64,000 bases of DNA from the NCBI RefSeq assembly GCF_947179515.1, contig NC_067477.1, positions 147,338,241 through 147,402,240 of the forward strand, given 5' to 3'. The notes beneath the pieces are model-generated. The model ran no database searches, was not told where the DNA came from, and saw nothing but the letters and a program-made list of their open reading frames with translations. The stretch is from Apodemus sylvaticus. Lineage: Eukaryota > Chordata > Mammalia > Rodentia > Muridae. Of the stretch, positions 23,666 to 34,316 are shown one piece after another. Numbering within the stretch: position 1 is the stretch's first letter; each line of letters starts with the position of its first letter. Made by a program: the position numbers and the translations under genes.

Positions 23666-23696
<31 letters not shown>

Positions 23697-23728
23697 GAGA
23701 CACACACACACACACACACAAACACGTA
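23666..23728. repeat. (CA)n microsatellite
   Basis: This is a CA run interrupted by AA and GAGA. The region 23730-24130 beyond it is unassigned. Confidence 0.95.
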
Positions 23729-24129
23729 CGTAGAGGATGAAGTTAGGGAAGTTTGGGAGGAAAACTATTTCTTAGGTGAAGCATTAAAACCATTAAGTCT
23801 TAGTGGATATGGTGAGGGGAGTCCTACTCTCAAGGCACAGGAAAGGAATCCCACCCTCTGGTATAAGTAGCAAGTGAGAACTTAGGGTATTGATTGGCAA
23901 GTATACTCATCTGCATGGAGTCTATTTGTTTCATGAGAGGTTAGGTCTAAGTGGGCTTCCTGTAGTTTATAAGTTTACAAAAGAAATAAATTTGTTAACA
24001 TGTACAGTCTTTAAGATGAGCTTAGAGAAGACAAAAACATTTTGTGGAGCAGAAGGAGCAAGAAGGGCTCTTTCCTTCTGTCTTGGAAACTAAATATATT
24101 ACATTTAGCAAAATGGGAAAAAGCCTTAA

Positions 24130-24690
24130 GTCCATAGTTGTAGTGGGAAATAATAAAAAATGGCATCATCTCACATTATACCCAGATACCCTCAGGCCCC
24201 AGTGACCCACGGCCTCCATGGCCAGCTCTATGCATCATGTTTCTCTTGCTCAGATTCTGCTTACATTCCCAGCCCTCCACCCCTGTGGTCAGCAGTCCCA
24301 AATCCCAGTAACCCGGTAAGATCTCTAGAGTAACCCGGTAAAAACTCTAAAGGCATGTAATTTATAAGTCAGATTTATGTCAGTAAATTCTCACCCCACA
24401 AAATGCCCATACAATTTACTCAGAGCCAATTGATATTGCTATAAATTGCCAAACTAGATAAGACACATTTCCCTGTAATTATCTGTCCCTTAATCCATAG
24501 CTACCTGTGGCTATTTAAAGCCATGCGGAATCTGGATTGTCTTTCTCTTCCTCCATCTTCCTTCTTTCCTCTCCTCCTCTCTTCCTGTCCCTGTCTCTGA
24601 AACCATTAGCTCCACCTCCCTTTTCCCTGTCCAATCACAGGCTTCTTGTATGAATATTTAAGTTAATCTGGGTAACATTCTGCTGGACAC
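24130..24690 (+). mobile_element. Probable LTR-like rodent repeat
   Basis: GGCTATTTAAAGCCATGCGG looks like a TATA-type box and is followed by a pyrimidine-rich block and TCCAATCACAGGCTTCTTGT, an arrangement common in rodent LTRs. The GTAACCCGGTAA motif is repeated at 24307 and 24331. The family is not identified. Confidence 0.4.
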
Positions 24691-25700
24691 ACTTAAAAGA
24701 CTACCAAGGGAAACTTATATTTGACCATGGTAGCTCATAGTGTAGATTCCACACAAGAAACACTTTAAGTTTATCTTAAGGGCAATCAAAGGAAACCTAT
24801 ATTTGAACTTGTGATTAGTTGGATTGTATAGTGGAATATTTCATTAGGGTGATGCAAATTTCTAAGAACTATACTGATTAATGTTAGGAGAATGGCATAG
24901 CAAGAAGAAGAAATTTAGTCACTGGAAACAGTTTAGCTAAGGAAGTAGCAGAAGGTTACATCTATGAAAGCTTACATCTGAACTTGTGTATTCTTTATCT
25001 TGAAGCCTGTAAGAAATCTGGCAGTCTTAGCTAGGTAACAAACTTATTAATGAACAAATATAGTGGTGGATTACCTTAGTGTAAGAAGCTAGGTCTGTTT
25101 TCTAGCTATAAAGTTCCAGTTACCTCAGCTGTCAGTGTAGTTAGAAATCTGGGAAGAATAAATTGTAATTTAGGAATCAAGTATGAATACAGATGACAGA
25201 GGTTGGTTTCTAGGCAATTGCAGTATCCATCATAACTTGGGTGGAGTCAGTTTGGCTGTCAGACCCAGAAGATGAAAGCTTTGCCTTTTTTTCTTGTGGA
25301 GTTGATCTCTCTGATATGAGAAATGATGCACCTTGACTTGGCAATGAGACATTTGACTCTCAGGGTGTCTTGTTTGTCCACTGTACAGCTCTGGCAGTGG
25401 GCAAGGCAATGGAGTGGCATTTCTCAGTGGTTATCATACCACAATCCAGGAAGTCTTGTCACTGTGTCCATTATCTTCTTGGAACCTTGACAGATAACTG
25501 TTAGGCTTTGGGAATTTCTGTCTTTCATAAGTGTAAACATTTAGCAGATTTCTGGCAAGATTGAGAGCAGTATCTACTGAGCATATCTGAGTTAAACAGC
25601 CTGTGTTTGTTTGTTTGTTTGAATTGTTTGAGAATGTATCTAGCAAATAGATAGCACAGTATAACTTAATGCCAGTAGTAAAAACAAGGCTAAACCTGCA
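24690..25700. other. Unassigned DNA
   Basis: I see no convincing gene or repeat here. A short (TTTG)n lies at 25605-25622. Confidence 0.5.
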
Positions 25701-25713
25701 TAAGGCAGTGATC

Positions 25714-25948
25714 TTTTTTTTTTATTGTTATTTTTTTTATTCTATATAATTTATTTACATTTCAAATGATTTCCCCTTTTCTAGCCCCCCCCCACTCCCC
25801 GAAAGTCCCGTAAGCCCCCTTCTCTTCCCCTGTCCTCCCTCCCACCCCTTCCCAGTTCCCCGTTCTGGTTTTGCCAAATACTGTTTCACTGAGTCTTTCC
25901 AGAACCAGGGACCACTCCTGCTTTCTTCTTGTATCTCATTTGATATGA
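25714..25948 (-). mobile_element. 5'-truncated LINE-1 3' end (minus) with target-site duplication
   Basis: A poly(T)-rich start followed by TTATTTACATTTCAAATGAT and TTTCCCCTTTTCTAGCCC is the reverse complement of a murine L1 3'UTR with its tail. AAGGCAGTGATCTTT occurs immediately before (about 25703-25716) and immediately after (about 25947-25961), so the target-site duplication is directly visible. Confidence 0.93.
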
Positions 25949-25961
25949 AGGCAGTGATCTT

Positions 25962-26555
25962 TAACCTTTATAATGTTTAGAAATCTGGCCTTGTGGCTAT
26001 GTATCAGCAGAGAAAAACACGTGAAGAGACAAACACAAAGAGATAAATGGCTGAGTTTTGACTAGTGTACACTTACCTTAGAGTTGATGTGGACCAGGAT
26101 GTTAACATATCAGTGCTGACAGTGGTGGCTGCAGCTGTGAAGCCCCTTGGCTAAACTGAGTACTGGCCAGGGACAGAGTGTGCCCAGGTTGGTTTAGGCC
26201 CGTGCCATGGGCTGAGTGGGCAGGCGTGCATGCAGGCCCAATTCCCAGGGAGCTGACAGTGGCCTGCAGACCTGGCACTGGGTGGCAGCTCTGGTAGAAC
26301 CAGTGTAAGCGAACAGGGTGGGGTGAGAGCTGGTGTCACAGGAGTGGTCTCCTAGTCTCCTAGCAACTCTGCTCAGGCAGTGTGAGAGAATTCCTGAGCA
26401 GGCTGCTGGCAGCAGTGGCTGGTGACTGCTGGAAGGCAGACAGAGCAGGAGGAGGTGGGGCAGATGGTTAAGGGAAAGCAGCAACTCAGCAGAACAGGGG
26501 CCCAGGCAGAACCCTGAAGCACAGCGGTGGAGTGGGGGTAAGATCTGCTTGTCCT
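25962..26555. other. GC-rich unassigned DNA abutting a V2R exon
   Basis: This block is GC-richer than its surroundings (around 26110-26540) and joins the V2R exon at about 26555, replacing the normal 5' part of that exon. I see no splice-paired reading frame. Its origin is unknown. Confidence 0.45.
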
Positions 26556-26559
26556 TGTG

Positions 26560-26824
26560 GTAGAATTTTCTGGTAATATTTTTTGCTACTGATGAGATCA
26601 ACAAAAATCCTTATCTTTTACCCAACATGACTTTGATATTCTCCATCGTTTTTGGCCAGTGTGAAGATACATTGAGTGTTCTTGACTTTATACATTCTAT
26701 GCAAATCAAACAAAGTGTGTCTTTTATTAATTATAACTGTGGAGAGGGTATTTGTGATGTAGGCCTTACAGAACAATCATGGAAAACAACCTTAAAACTA
26801 GTGATTAATTCCAGGAGCCCAAAG
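26560..26824 (+). pseudogene. Vomeronasal type-2 receptor ectodomain exon (5' damaged)
   Basis: The frame reads NFLVIFFATDEINKNPYLLP and then NMTLIFSIVFGQCEDTL, a segment of the Venus-flytrap ligand domain of V2R class-C GPCRs (pheromone receptors of basal vomeronasal neurons). It ends at AAAG with a GTAAGA donor at 26825. The codon just before NFL is TAG. The sequence upstream of that is not V2R, so the exon is truncated at its 5' end. The next exon is at 27325. Together they are a relic of one Vmn2r gene; the exon encoding the membrane domain is not on this strand nearby. Confidence 0.85.
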
Positions 26825-26904
26825 GTAAGAATGTGTGGCACTGAATGAGTTAACAACTTTTAAATGCTATTTACATTTCCTTAGAGGAAAAACCTGGACA
26901 GCAT

Positions 26905-26991
26905 GCCTTATGGGTACATTGCTACATGATACATACACAAAGACACAGACACAGACACAGGCACACACACAGACACACACAGACACACACA

Positions 26992-27028
<37 letters not shown>

Positions 27029-27256
27029 CACATGATAATATATATAATAATTACACATTAATAATTATTTATTTAGATATAACAAATAAATAACCAGGTC
27101 ATAGATATTCTGGGCAAACAGGCAACATTTTCTCTAGGACATTCAGACGTGTTAGAAATAATCTAGAATTGAATAAGAATATTACATGATATCTCTGCTA
27201 TAATCTTACTATCTTTAATAGGATTTCTGGAAACTGAGTAGTGTTACTTATATATA
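26905..27256. repeat. Left arm of inverted duplication, with (CA)n
   Basis: This V2R intron segment, including a CA/CAGACA microsatellite at 26938-27024, reappears as its reverse complement at 27684-27990. Matching landmarks include ACCACATGATAATATATATA against its complement near 27898-27920, and CCAGGTCATAGATATTCTGG against its complement near 27824-27845. Confidence 0.93.
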
Positions 27257-27324
27257 TGATTTCAAATATCATAAATATCATATTCCTCATGTGGATGTTT
27301 TATCCTCTCTTCTATATACTTTAG

Positions 27325-27684
27325 GTTTGCTTTGGACCATTTAATCCTAACCTGAGTGACCATGACCAGTTGAGTTACCCTATGTCCATCAGGTAACCAC
27401 CAAGGACACACATTTGTCCCATGGAATGGTCTCAATGCTGCTTCATTTTAGGTGGACTTGGATAGGACTGGTCATCTCAGATAATGACCAGAGAATTCAG
27501 TTTCTCTCAGATTTAAGAGAAGAAATGCAAAGGCATGAGATCTGTTTAGCTTTTGTGAATGTGATCCCAGAAACCATGCAGACATACATGACAAAGGCTA
27601 CGATATATGATAAACAAGTTATGACATCTTCAGCAAAGGTTGCTATCATTTATGGTGAAATGAACTCCACTTTAGAAGTCAGCT
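27325..27684 (+). pseudogene. Vomeronasal type-2 receptor exon 3-like ectodomain exon
   Basis: A TACTTTAG acceptor precedes CFGPFNPNLSDHDQLSY. The frame then shifts near 27385, and the remainder reads TKDTHLSHGMVSMLLHFRWT and then WIGLVISDNDQ through AIIYGEMNSTLEVSYI. The HLSHGMVSML and RWTWIGLV-type segments are characteristic of the V2R lobe linker. The exon is cut at about 27684, where inverted intron sequence begins and brings in a stop. It is non-functional. Its position between the arms of the inverted duplication is unusual. Confidence 0.88.
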
Positions 27685-27990
27685 ATATATAAGCAACACT
27701 ATTCAGTTTCCAGAAATCCTATTAAAGATAGTAAGATTATAGCAGAGATATCATGAAATATTCTTATTCAATTCTAGATTATTTCTAACACGTCTGAATG
27801 TCCTAGAGACAAATTTTGCCTGTTTGCCCAGAATATCTATGACCTGGTTATTTATTTGTTATATCTATATAAATAATTATTAATGTGTATTTATTATATA
27901 TATTATCATGTGGTGTATATGTGTGTGTGTGTCCCTGTGTTTGTGTCTGTGTCTTTGTGTGAGTATCATGTAGCAATGCACTCATAAATG
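27684..27990. repeat. Right arm of inverted duplication
   Basis: This is the reverse complement of 26905-27256, including the GT-rich counterpart of the CA microsatellite (27918-27962), which is much shorter here. The arms are separated by about 430 bases containing the V2R exon. Confidence 0.93.
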
Positions 27991-28059
27991 TTCATTTTCC
28001 CACTTATTTATCATTTATTTATGTAATTTAAATTCTAATTTCTACAATCTCTCCATTCA

Positions 28060-28345
28060 ACCTTTAACAGTCATTCATCCTTCAATCATCCATGGGGGGG
28101 AGCATTCACCAAGCATAGTATTTCAAGTCTCTGCATGGTTAGGCACATCCTCTCCTACTGAGGTCAGAGAAGGTAGCCAAGTTAAGGGAATAGTTGGGAC
28201 AGACAGACAGCAACATAAGGGGCATCTCCCTCTTCAGGTTTTGGGGGAACCATGTGAAGGCTGAGTAGCACATGTATTGCATATATGGTGTGGGTCTCAG
28301 TCCATCCTGTGTATTCTCTTTGAGTGGTGTAATAAAGAGAATTTT
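28060..28345 (-). mobile_element. LINE-1 3'UTR fragment (minus)
   Basis: CAAGTCTCTGCATGGTTAGG, then CTCCTACTGAGGTCAGAGAA, then GGTGTGGGTCTCAGTCCATC is reverse-oriented murine L1 3'UTR. Confidence 0.8.
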
Positions 28346-28384
28346 ATACTACTTTTTTTTTAAATGGCAATATTTATTTCTGGT

Positions 28385-28985
28385 TCTTTTTTTTTAATTT
28401 GATATAATTTTTATTTACATTTCAAATGATTTCCCCTTTTCTGGCCCCCTACTCCCCTGAAAGTCACGTAAACCCCCTTCCCTCCTCCTGTTCTCCCATC
28501 CACCCCTTCCCACTTCCCAGTTCTTGTTTTGCCCTATACTGCTACAGTGAGTTTTTCCAGAACCAGGGGCCATTCCTCCGTTCTTCTTGTACCTCATTTG
28601 ATGTGTGAATTATATTGTGGGTATTCCAATTTTCTAGGCTAATATCCACTTATTAATGAGTGCATACCATGATTGATCTTTTGAGACTGGGTTACCTCAC
28701 TTAGAATGATGTTCTCTAGCTCCATCCATTTGTCTAAGAATTTCATGAATTCATTGTTTCTCACTCCATTGTGTATATATACCACAGTTTTTCATCCATT
28801 CTTCTGTTTAGTGATACCCGAGTTCTTTCCAGCTTTGGGCTATTAAAAATAGGGCTGCTATGCTATACTAGTTTTATTGTCCCACCTAATACTATGGTTT
28901 CAGTATGTCATGGTGTTAGGACCGGAAAGGAATCAAATTGTGGGTTCAACACTTCTGATATTTGAAAATTGCTAGCGGATCTTAA
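28385..28985 (-). mobile_element. LINE-1 3' end (minus)
   Basis: TTTATTTACATTTCAAATGA, then CCAGAACCAGGGGCCATTCC, then GGTTACCTCACTTAGAATGA is the reverse complement of a murine L1 3'UTR and ORF2 terminus. It ends shortly before the Kdm6a-related duplicate at about 29050. Confidence 0.92.
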
Positions 28986-29048
28986 AAGATGCTTCTTTTA
29001 CATAAAGGGTCTATTGTAAACTTTTAATGTTCTTTACAAACCTTTTCA

Positions 29049-30232
29049 TGTCAGTATATAGTCTACTTGTTATATGAAAATTGATATTTCTTTATATTTC
29101 TATACTTGAACTACTTGATCGCTACTTTTAGGGAGTTTCTTCAGACTTTTCCTGTTCTAATAAATGCTTTTTCATCAATATTTATCATGTCTTTTAAGCT
29201 TAAAGAGCTTTCTACATAAACACCAAAAATTACTATATTAGTAAAACTTCATGCCCATCTCTCTAAAGATTACATTAAAATAAACTAAGTTCAGATGAAT
29301 TCTTAGTGTTCTTACTTTAATTTCTTAAACTATAAAAGGACTTATAGATTGAATTAGATTATTGTTGATCAGTAGTGTTCAACTTTAATAGTGGTTTTTC
29401 TAATTATTCTGATAAAAATTGAACAGATTTGCTAGCTTCTTTCTAGATCTGTCTTAAATTATATTCTCTGTTTCACCCCCACAGCACTTGGAACAGCTCT
29501 GAGCAAATTGAAATAATTTAAATCAAGCACAGAAACTAATGTTGGAACAACTGGAAAGTCATTTGGTCTTATGCAGCAACACTAAGCGTGTATAATATAT
29601 TCCCTCTAAAATGTGATAGAATTTAGTGTACCTTTATTGCCTATACCATCATAGTGGAATTCACCCTTACTCATGTCAATTTGGTAGAATTTTTTGATCT
29701 ATACTTTCTAAAATACTAGGAATTTTTTTAAGAGCACAGCTATGTAATTTTAAATACGATTTTGTTATTTAATTCCATAGAATTTCATATATGTTCTTTA
29801 GTATTTAGTAATCCCATCCTAAGCCTAGATAAGGTTTTATACTCATCTTTAGTTTAGAGGATTTGTCATGTTCTAAATTTACCAGTTTTGTTTTTTTAAT
29901 TTTTTTTATTTGTTGGAAGGTGGGGCAATCAAGTTTGATCACATGGCCTTATTCATGTTATAGGAGCCTGTGACCACTAAGCTCTAATTTCTCTCTCTTC
30001 CCCTTGACCTCCTCCTCCTCCTCCCTCCCTCTCTCACATGTCTCTATTCCCTCTTCCCTTCCTCCTACCTTCGCTCCCTCCCTTATACCCACAAAGTCTC
30101 ACTAAGTACCCTGAGTTGAACCTGGAACTTGGGAACCTTTTGTCTTGGCCAAGTAGTTGGGATCACAGTCCTTTACCCCTAAAACTACCTTAGAATTAAG
30201 AATTTGAAGTTCCATAGAGAACTCTGAATTCC
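29049..30232 (+). pseudogene. Kdm6a: Second Kdm6a-derived block (duplicate of 8395-9593)
   Basis: The whole block aligns co-linearly with 8395-9593, including intron sequence and a SINE. It starts exactly at the degenerate TCAGTATATAG junction that ends the TPR exon at 8399. The included exon (29485-29585) begins HLEQL and then has TGA stops, lacks one base near its end, and has a GC in place of the GT donor. Where the two copies differ, this one keeps some residues (HLEQL, QKLMLEQLES) nearer to UTX, so the copies decayed independently. No other UTX exon is attached. Confidence 0.87.
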
Positions 30233-30494
30233 AGAGCCCCATTAAAACAGATCTGCTTCTAGTTAGCCACAGACTCAGTCATCATATCATACCATCGATG
30301 TCTGTGTCCATATATCCCAGCTCAGCAGAAGTTCAGAAAGCTTGCAGGTTAGTGTGGAAAAGTTAATCACAGAGTAAAGTGTTTGCCGATTTGCAGGATC
30401 TAGACCTGGGAAAGAAAAGATAGTGTAATCATTCATCCAAAGTAAAAGTTTGAACAGAACTTGGTAATGCTTGAATAGTAGGCTTGAACTTACT

Positions 30495-31010
30495 AATGAT
30501 TATAAAACTTCTGTTTCACAGTCTGAGGGCTTAGTGTGAGAGGGTGTGTCTGAACATGCTCTAGTGCTTACTACAGTTGTTGGTTTCAGTGTGATTGACT
30601 TCTCTGGGGCTGGAAATGAGACACAGTTAAATCAATCTCATTTGGCTCATGTAATATTTATAATAGGGGATGACAAATACAAACCAATGAGAAAATTTGA
30701 TGAATCATGCACAATGAAAAACCATTAATCTATATCCTTCAAATATCATCCAATCAGATTTGAGGATGACTTTGTTGTTTAAAACAGGAGTCTTATTATC
30801 CCTCTAAATGTTTGTGCGTTTATACTAGATAATGTAATAGTAGGCTTGTATTTACTAATGATTGTAAAACTTCTATTTCACAGTCTGAGGGCTTAGTCTG
30901 AAGAGGGTGTGTCTGAACGTGCTCTAGTGCTTACTACAGTTGTTGGTTTCAGTGTGATTGACTTCTCTGGGGATGGAAATGAGACACAGTTAAATCAATC
31001 ACATTTGGCT
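30495..31010. repeat. Direct repeat pair (30495-30650 and 30855-31010)
   Basis: The segment ACTAATGATTATAAAACTTC through CTTCTCTGGGGCTGGAAATG to AATCAATCTCATTTGGCT is repeated with a few changes about 362 bases downstream. Open frames starting MSEHALVL and MSERALVL arise from it; I do not recognise them. Confidence 0.93.
30658..30823. repeat. Inverted-repeat arm 1
   Basis: This is the reverse complement of 31237-31402 with few mismatches: GATGACAAATACAAACCAAT here against its complement near 31374-31393, and CTCTAAATGTTTGTGCGTTT here against its complement near 31240-31259. Confidence 0.94.
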
Positions 31011-31236
31011 AAAAATCAAGGCCTAGAAAAGCCTTGTTTGCTTGATTTTGAACCAAGTCAGTTAAACGTAAGACTAGGAATAGACCTCAGTTATTGCCCA
31101 GTTAAGTCTCTGTTTACAATTCATTTGACTCTAGAAGAGAATATAAAGAGATAGGAATAATAAGGGAAAATTTAGGGATGAAACAGACTGCTAGCTTTTC
31201 ATGAAAGGAAAAGCATATTGGTTGTAGCTTTTGAAG

Positions 31237-31402
31237 TATAAACGCACAAACATTTAGAGGGATAATAAGACTCCTGTTTTAAACAACAAAGTCATCCTCA
31301 AATCTGATTTGATTATATTTAAAGGATATAGATTAATGGTTTTTCATTGTGCATGATACATCAAATTTTCTCATTGGTTTGTATTTGTCATCCCATATTA
31401 TA
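31237..31402. repeat. Inverted-repeat arm 2 (start of duplicon copy 2)
   Basis: This arm pairs with 30658-30823 across about 415 bases. It is also the first part of the duplicon shared with position 112 onward. Confidence 0.94.
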
Positions 31403-32783
31403 AATAAATCTTGGATGTAAGCAGTTAACATTGCTTGGAATAGTCACAAAGAATTCTGCATAGTTTTCTAACATTAAATTTTAAGTTTAAGCAGTGCTAT
31501 AGATTTTTGAAGGCCTTTGTTTGGTTGCTGGTCTCAGGAACTTAGCACCTCATCCTAAAACAGCAGGAGATCAAGTAAAGGAATAGTTGCTACAGCCCTT
31601 CCCCTATTGTCCAGATGCCTCTTGTTTTTCAGGCAAAGGGGAAGTTAGGAGCAATAAACTTTTATTGAACCAGGAGAAGAGAGTAACACTTGCAGAAAGA
31701 AAAAAATGTACATAAGTGAATATGCATAATCTCACATAAATTCATACACTGCTTCAAACATACGGAGTTTTCATTTACACATTTCCATACAAATTCAGCT
31801 GGGCCCACCTTACATGCATTCTCACAATTGCATACTTACACACACATCCATACTTACATATGCATATGGCGCAAAAGACCAAGCACCAGTGCAGAAAGAA
31901 CTCACTCATTCTGAGTGTAAAATGAGCTCCAATCTTTATTACATTGAGAGTGAAAAGGCTGTCACCCTTTTAATGCTAAATGAATTAAATCCATGTTATA
32001 AGAAAAAAGCTTTGGTCCTTTTAATAAGACTAAGACTGCCTTCTCCTTACCATGGGACCTTCTGCTCTCTGCAGCATCTTCTCTTTCCCTTGTTCCCTCA
32101 AATATTTATAGTAATTTTCTGTACCCCCATTGCTTTATTTTTAAGGAATCTCTTCTCCCTTCAGGCAATTCTCTCATTTTGTAGAATTGAGACTAGCTCT
32201 ACACTTCTGAATCCTTTCTAGTATACTAAACTTAGTCTTCCCAGAAAATGTGGTATAGTTTGTTAGCCTTTGTTCCATATTGCATTTAGTAGGTGAACCA
32301 GGAAGTGTTCATAATTTGTCTCAATATCATCAAAATTATGTTCTTATTGTTTGGAAACATACAGATGTACTAAATCTGAGACAACTGAAGCAACAACTGG
32401 ACATACAGAAGGCATTCCCCTTATGTGAGGCAGCTGATAAACAATGGGCTATGCAAAATAGAAGTGTACTGCAAGGCTCTAAGTACTTTTATAAGCTGGT
32501 CGTCAATTACATGGTGGACAGATGGATCAATAACCATGGAACAACATAATCAGGCTTAAATATAACAAAGAATCATTTGTTAGAGTCAATTTGCTGACAT
32601 AAGCAGGTACAACTTTATGATGCACTATAGTACAATATCATTTTTTGGCTTTCCGGGCTTGGGACACTGTTGTGGACTGAAAGTCCTGGTGACGCCCGCC
32701 ACTGCGCATCCTGAGACTCATGGGCTTCATCACCTGAGACAGAGCTATGACTTGCCACGTGGGTTGCCTCTGGGCCACTAGAC
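31253..32783. repeat. Duplicon copy 2 (paired with 112-1682)
   Basis: This is the same order and orientation as at 112-1682 with only scattered differences. It lacks about 35 bases relative to copy 1 (near 32676) and ends at GGGCCACTAGA, where unrelated sequence begins. Confidence 0.93.
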
Positions 32784-32789
32784 AGGTAC

Positions 32790-33150
32790 ATTTCCAGAAC
32801 CCAGGATCATATCCTTGATTTGTAAATGGCTCTGCAGAAAACAGCCCTGTTGCCGTACCTCTGCGCAGTGTGGCAGGCAGAGCACCGGGTCCAGCTCCCT
32901 CTTCCCGTCCCTCTTACCCTTGCAGTACTAGAAGCTATCTGTGTCAAATCTTTCTTGCATTTTCGGACCAGTCTCTGCCTCCTGTGAGTGTGATACGTCT
33001 TCTCTGGGTCTTTCTGATTTTTCCTGAAGTCTGAGATGGGCTTTTCTGCTCTACTCTTTAATATTTAAATAATAATTTAAGTTATAATAAATAATAAATA
33101 ATAAAAATAAAGGCAACCTCTCTCAGCCTCTACTGACTTTTCATATTCTC
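32790..33150. other. Unassigned DNA
   Basis: This mixed-composition stretch ends in a (TAAA/ATAAT) tract near 33060-33115. I see no supported feature. Confidence 0.5.
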
Positions 33151-33560
33151 CTCTGTTTTTTCCCAGAAGTCCAAGAGGCAACAACTATGTCTTTCTCTAT
33201 TGTATTATGAGACTAATTGAGCAGACACTGGGGATCCTTTAAAGGGCCAGGAACACAAAATAAATCACACAACAGTCTGCCTTCAAAGATCACCTCCCTA
33301 TGGCAAGGGCATCAAGTTCTGGGTCAATCTGTACAGCCTATATCAGCTCAAAGACCCCAAAGATATGATATGGCTGCATATAATATCTGCTTGTTTTTCT
33401 GCTATTTTTCTCTTCTCTCTGCCTCCTGAGAGACAGATTTTGCAGTCTGATCTCAATAAACCTTTCTTTCTGCCTACAGAGTAGTCTAATTCAGTGGGTC
33501 TTTCAGAAGGGAACCTTATCGAAGGAGAATCCATCAGTATTCAGAGTATGAGTTCAACAT
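33150..33560 (+). mobile_element. Probable solo LTR
   Basis: An AATAAA at 33455-33460 follows a pyrimidine-rich CTCTGCCTCCTGAGAGAC segment. It is followed by CTTTCTTTCTGCCTACAG and a GGGTCTTTCAGAAGGGAAC tail. This is the R-U5 style of a rodent LTR; the family and exact ends are not resolved. Confidence 0.5.
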
Positions 33561-33564
33561 GTTC

Positions 33565-33940
33565 CATTCCAAAGACTAGTGAACCCCCCTCTCCCATGCA
33601 TGACTAAGGTAGTACATACTCTGGGGTATGTCCTCAGCTCCGTAGATCTTCAGCAAGAAGGCTACCCACCCACCGGAGGGCAATGCCAGCTGGAAGTAAC
33701 AAGTTGCTCTCAACGTCATCATTGTCATTGTCACGGTCTCCTTTCTCAGGCTATGAGAGACACGTGGTCAAAATCACACACACAAAAAAGAAGCAATTCT
33801 AAAAGAAGCCAAGCTATTGATATCCAGAACTGCCTCCATTATGACCATATAAGTCCCTTTGCTGCACAATAATCAAAACACTATGCATCTAAAGTAAAGC
33901 AATAAAAAAAACCTACTACAGAAATAATTAACAAACTAAA
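33565..33940. other. Unassigned DNA
   Basis: A small open frame (33579-33872) is present, but I recognise no domain and see no splice context. An A-rich tract follows. Confidence 0.4.
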
Positions 33941-33944
33941 GGGG

Positions 33945-33970
33945 AAAACAAAACAAACAAACAAAAAAAC

Positions 33971-34006
<36 letters not shown>

Positions 34007-34007
34007 A
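33945..34007. repeat. A-rich tract and poly(A)
   Basis: (CAAA)n passes into a long A run with a few C interruptions, immediately left of the GC-rich unit. Confidence 0.95.
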
Positions 34008-34316
34008 AGTTACCCTGAGACCTACCCCGCCCAACCTACAGCCCTTGACCCCAGCCAGCTCCAACCTGATTATTTATGTTCCTTGGGAAAGCACCAGCCC
34101 AGAACTCTGTAAACTCTACCAGGTCTTGGTCATTTCACAGCCCGGCCTGTCGCGTCAAGGAAGCAGATTCAGTTTATTGGCCTGTGAATTCCCTACCTGT
34201 CTCAGCAGCTCACACACACAGAAGTGAGGGTTGGGTACACAGCCCAGCTATCCAGGGCGGCCAGGCTCTGGTTCCATCCCCACAGGAATCTTTTGTGCCC
34301 TCAGGAGGGTCGTGCC

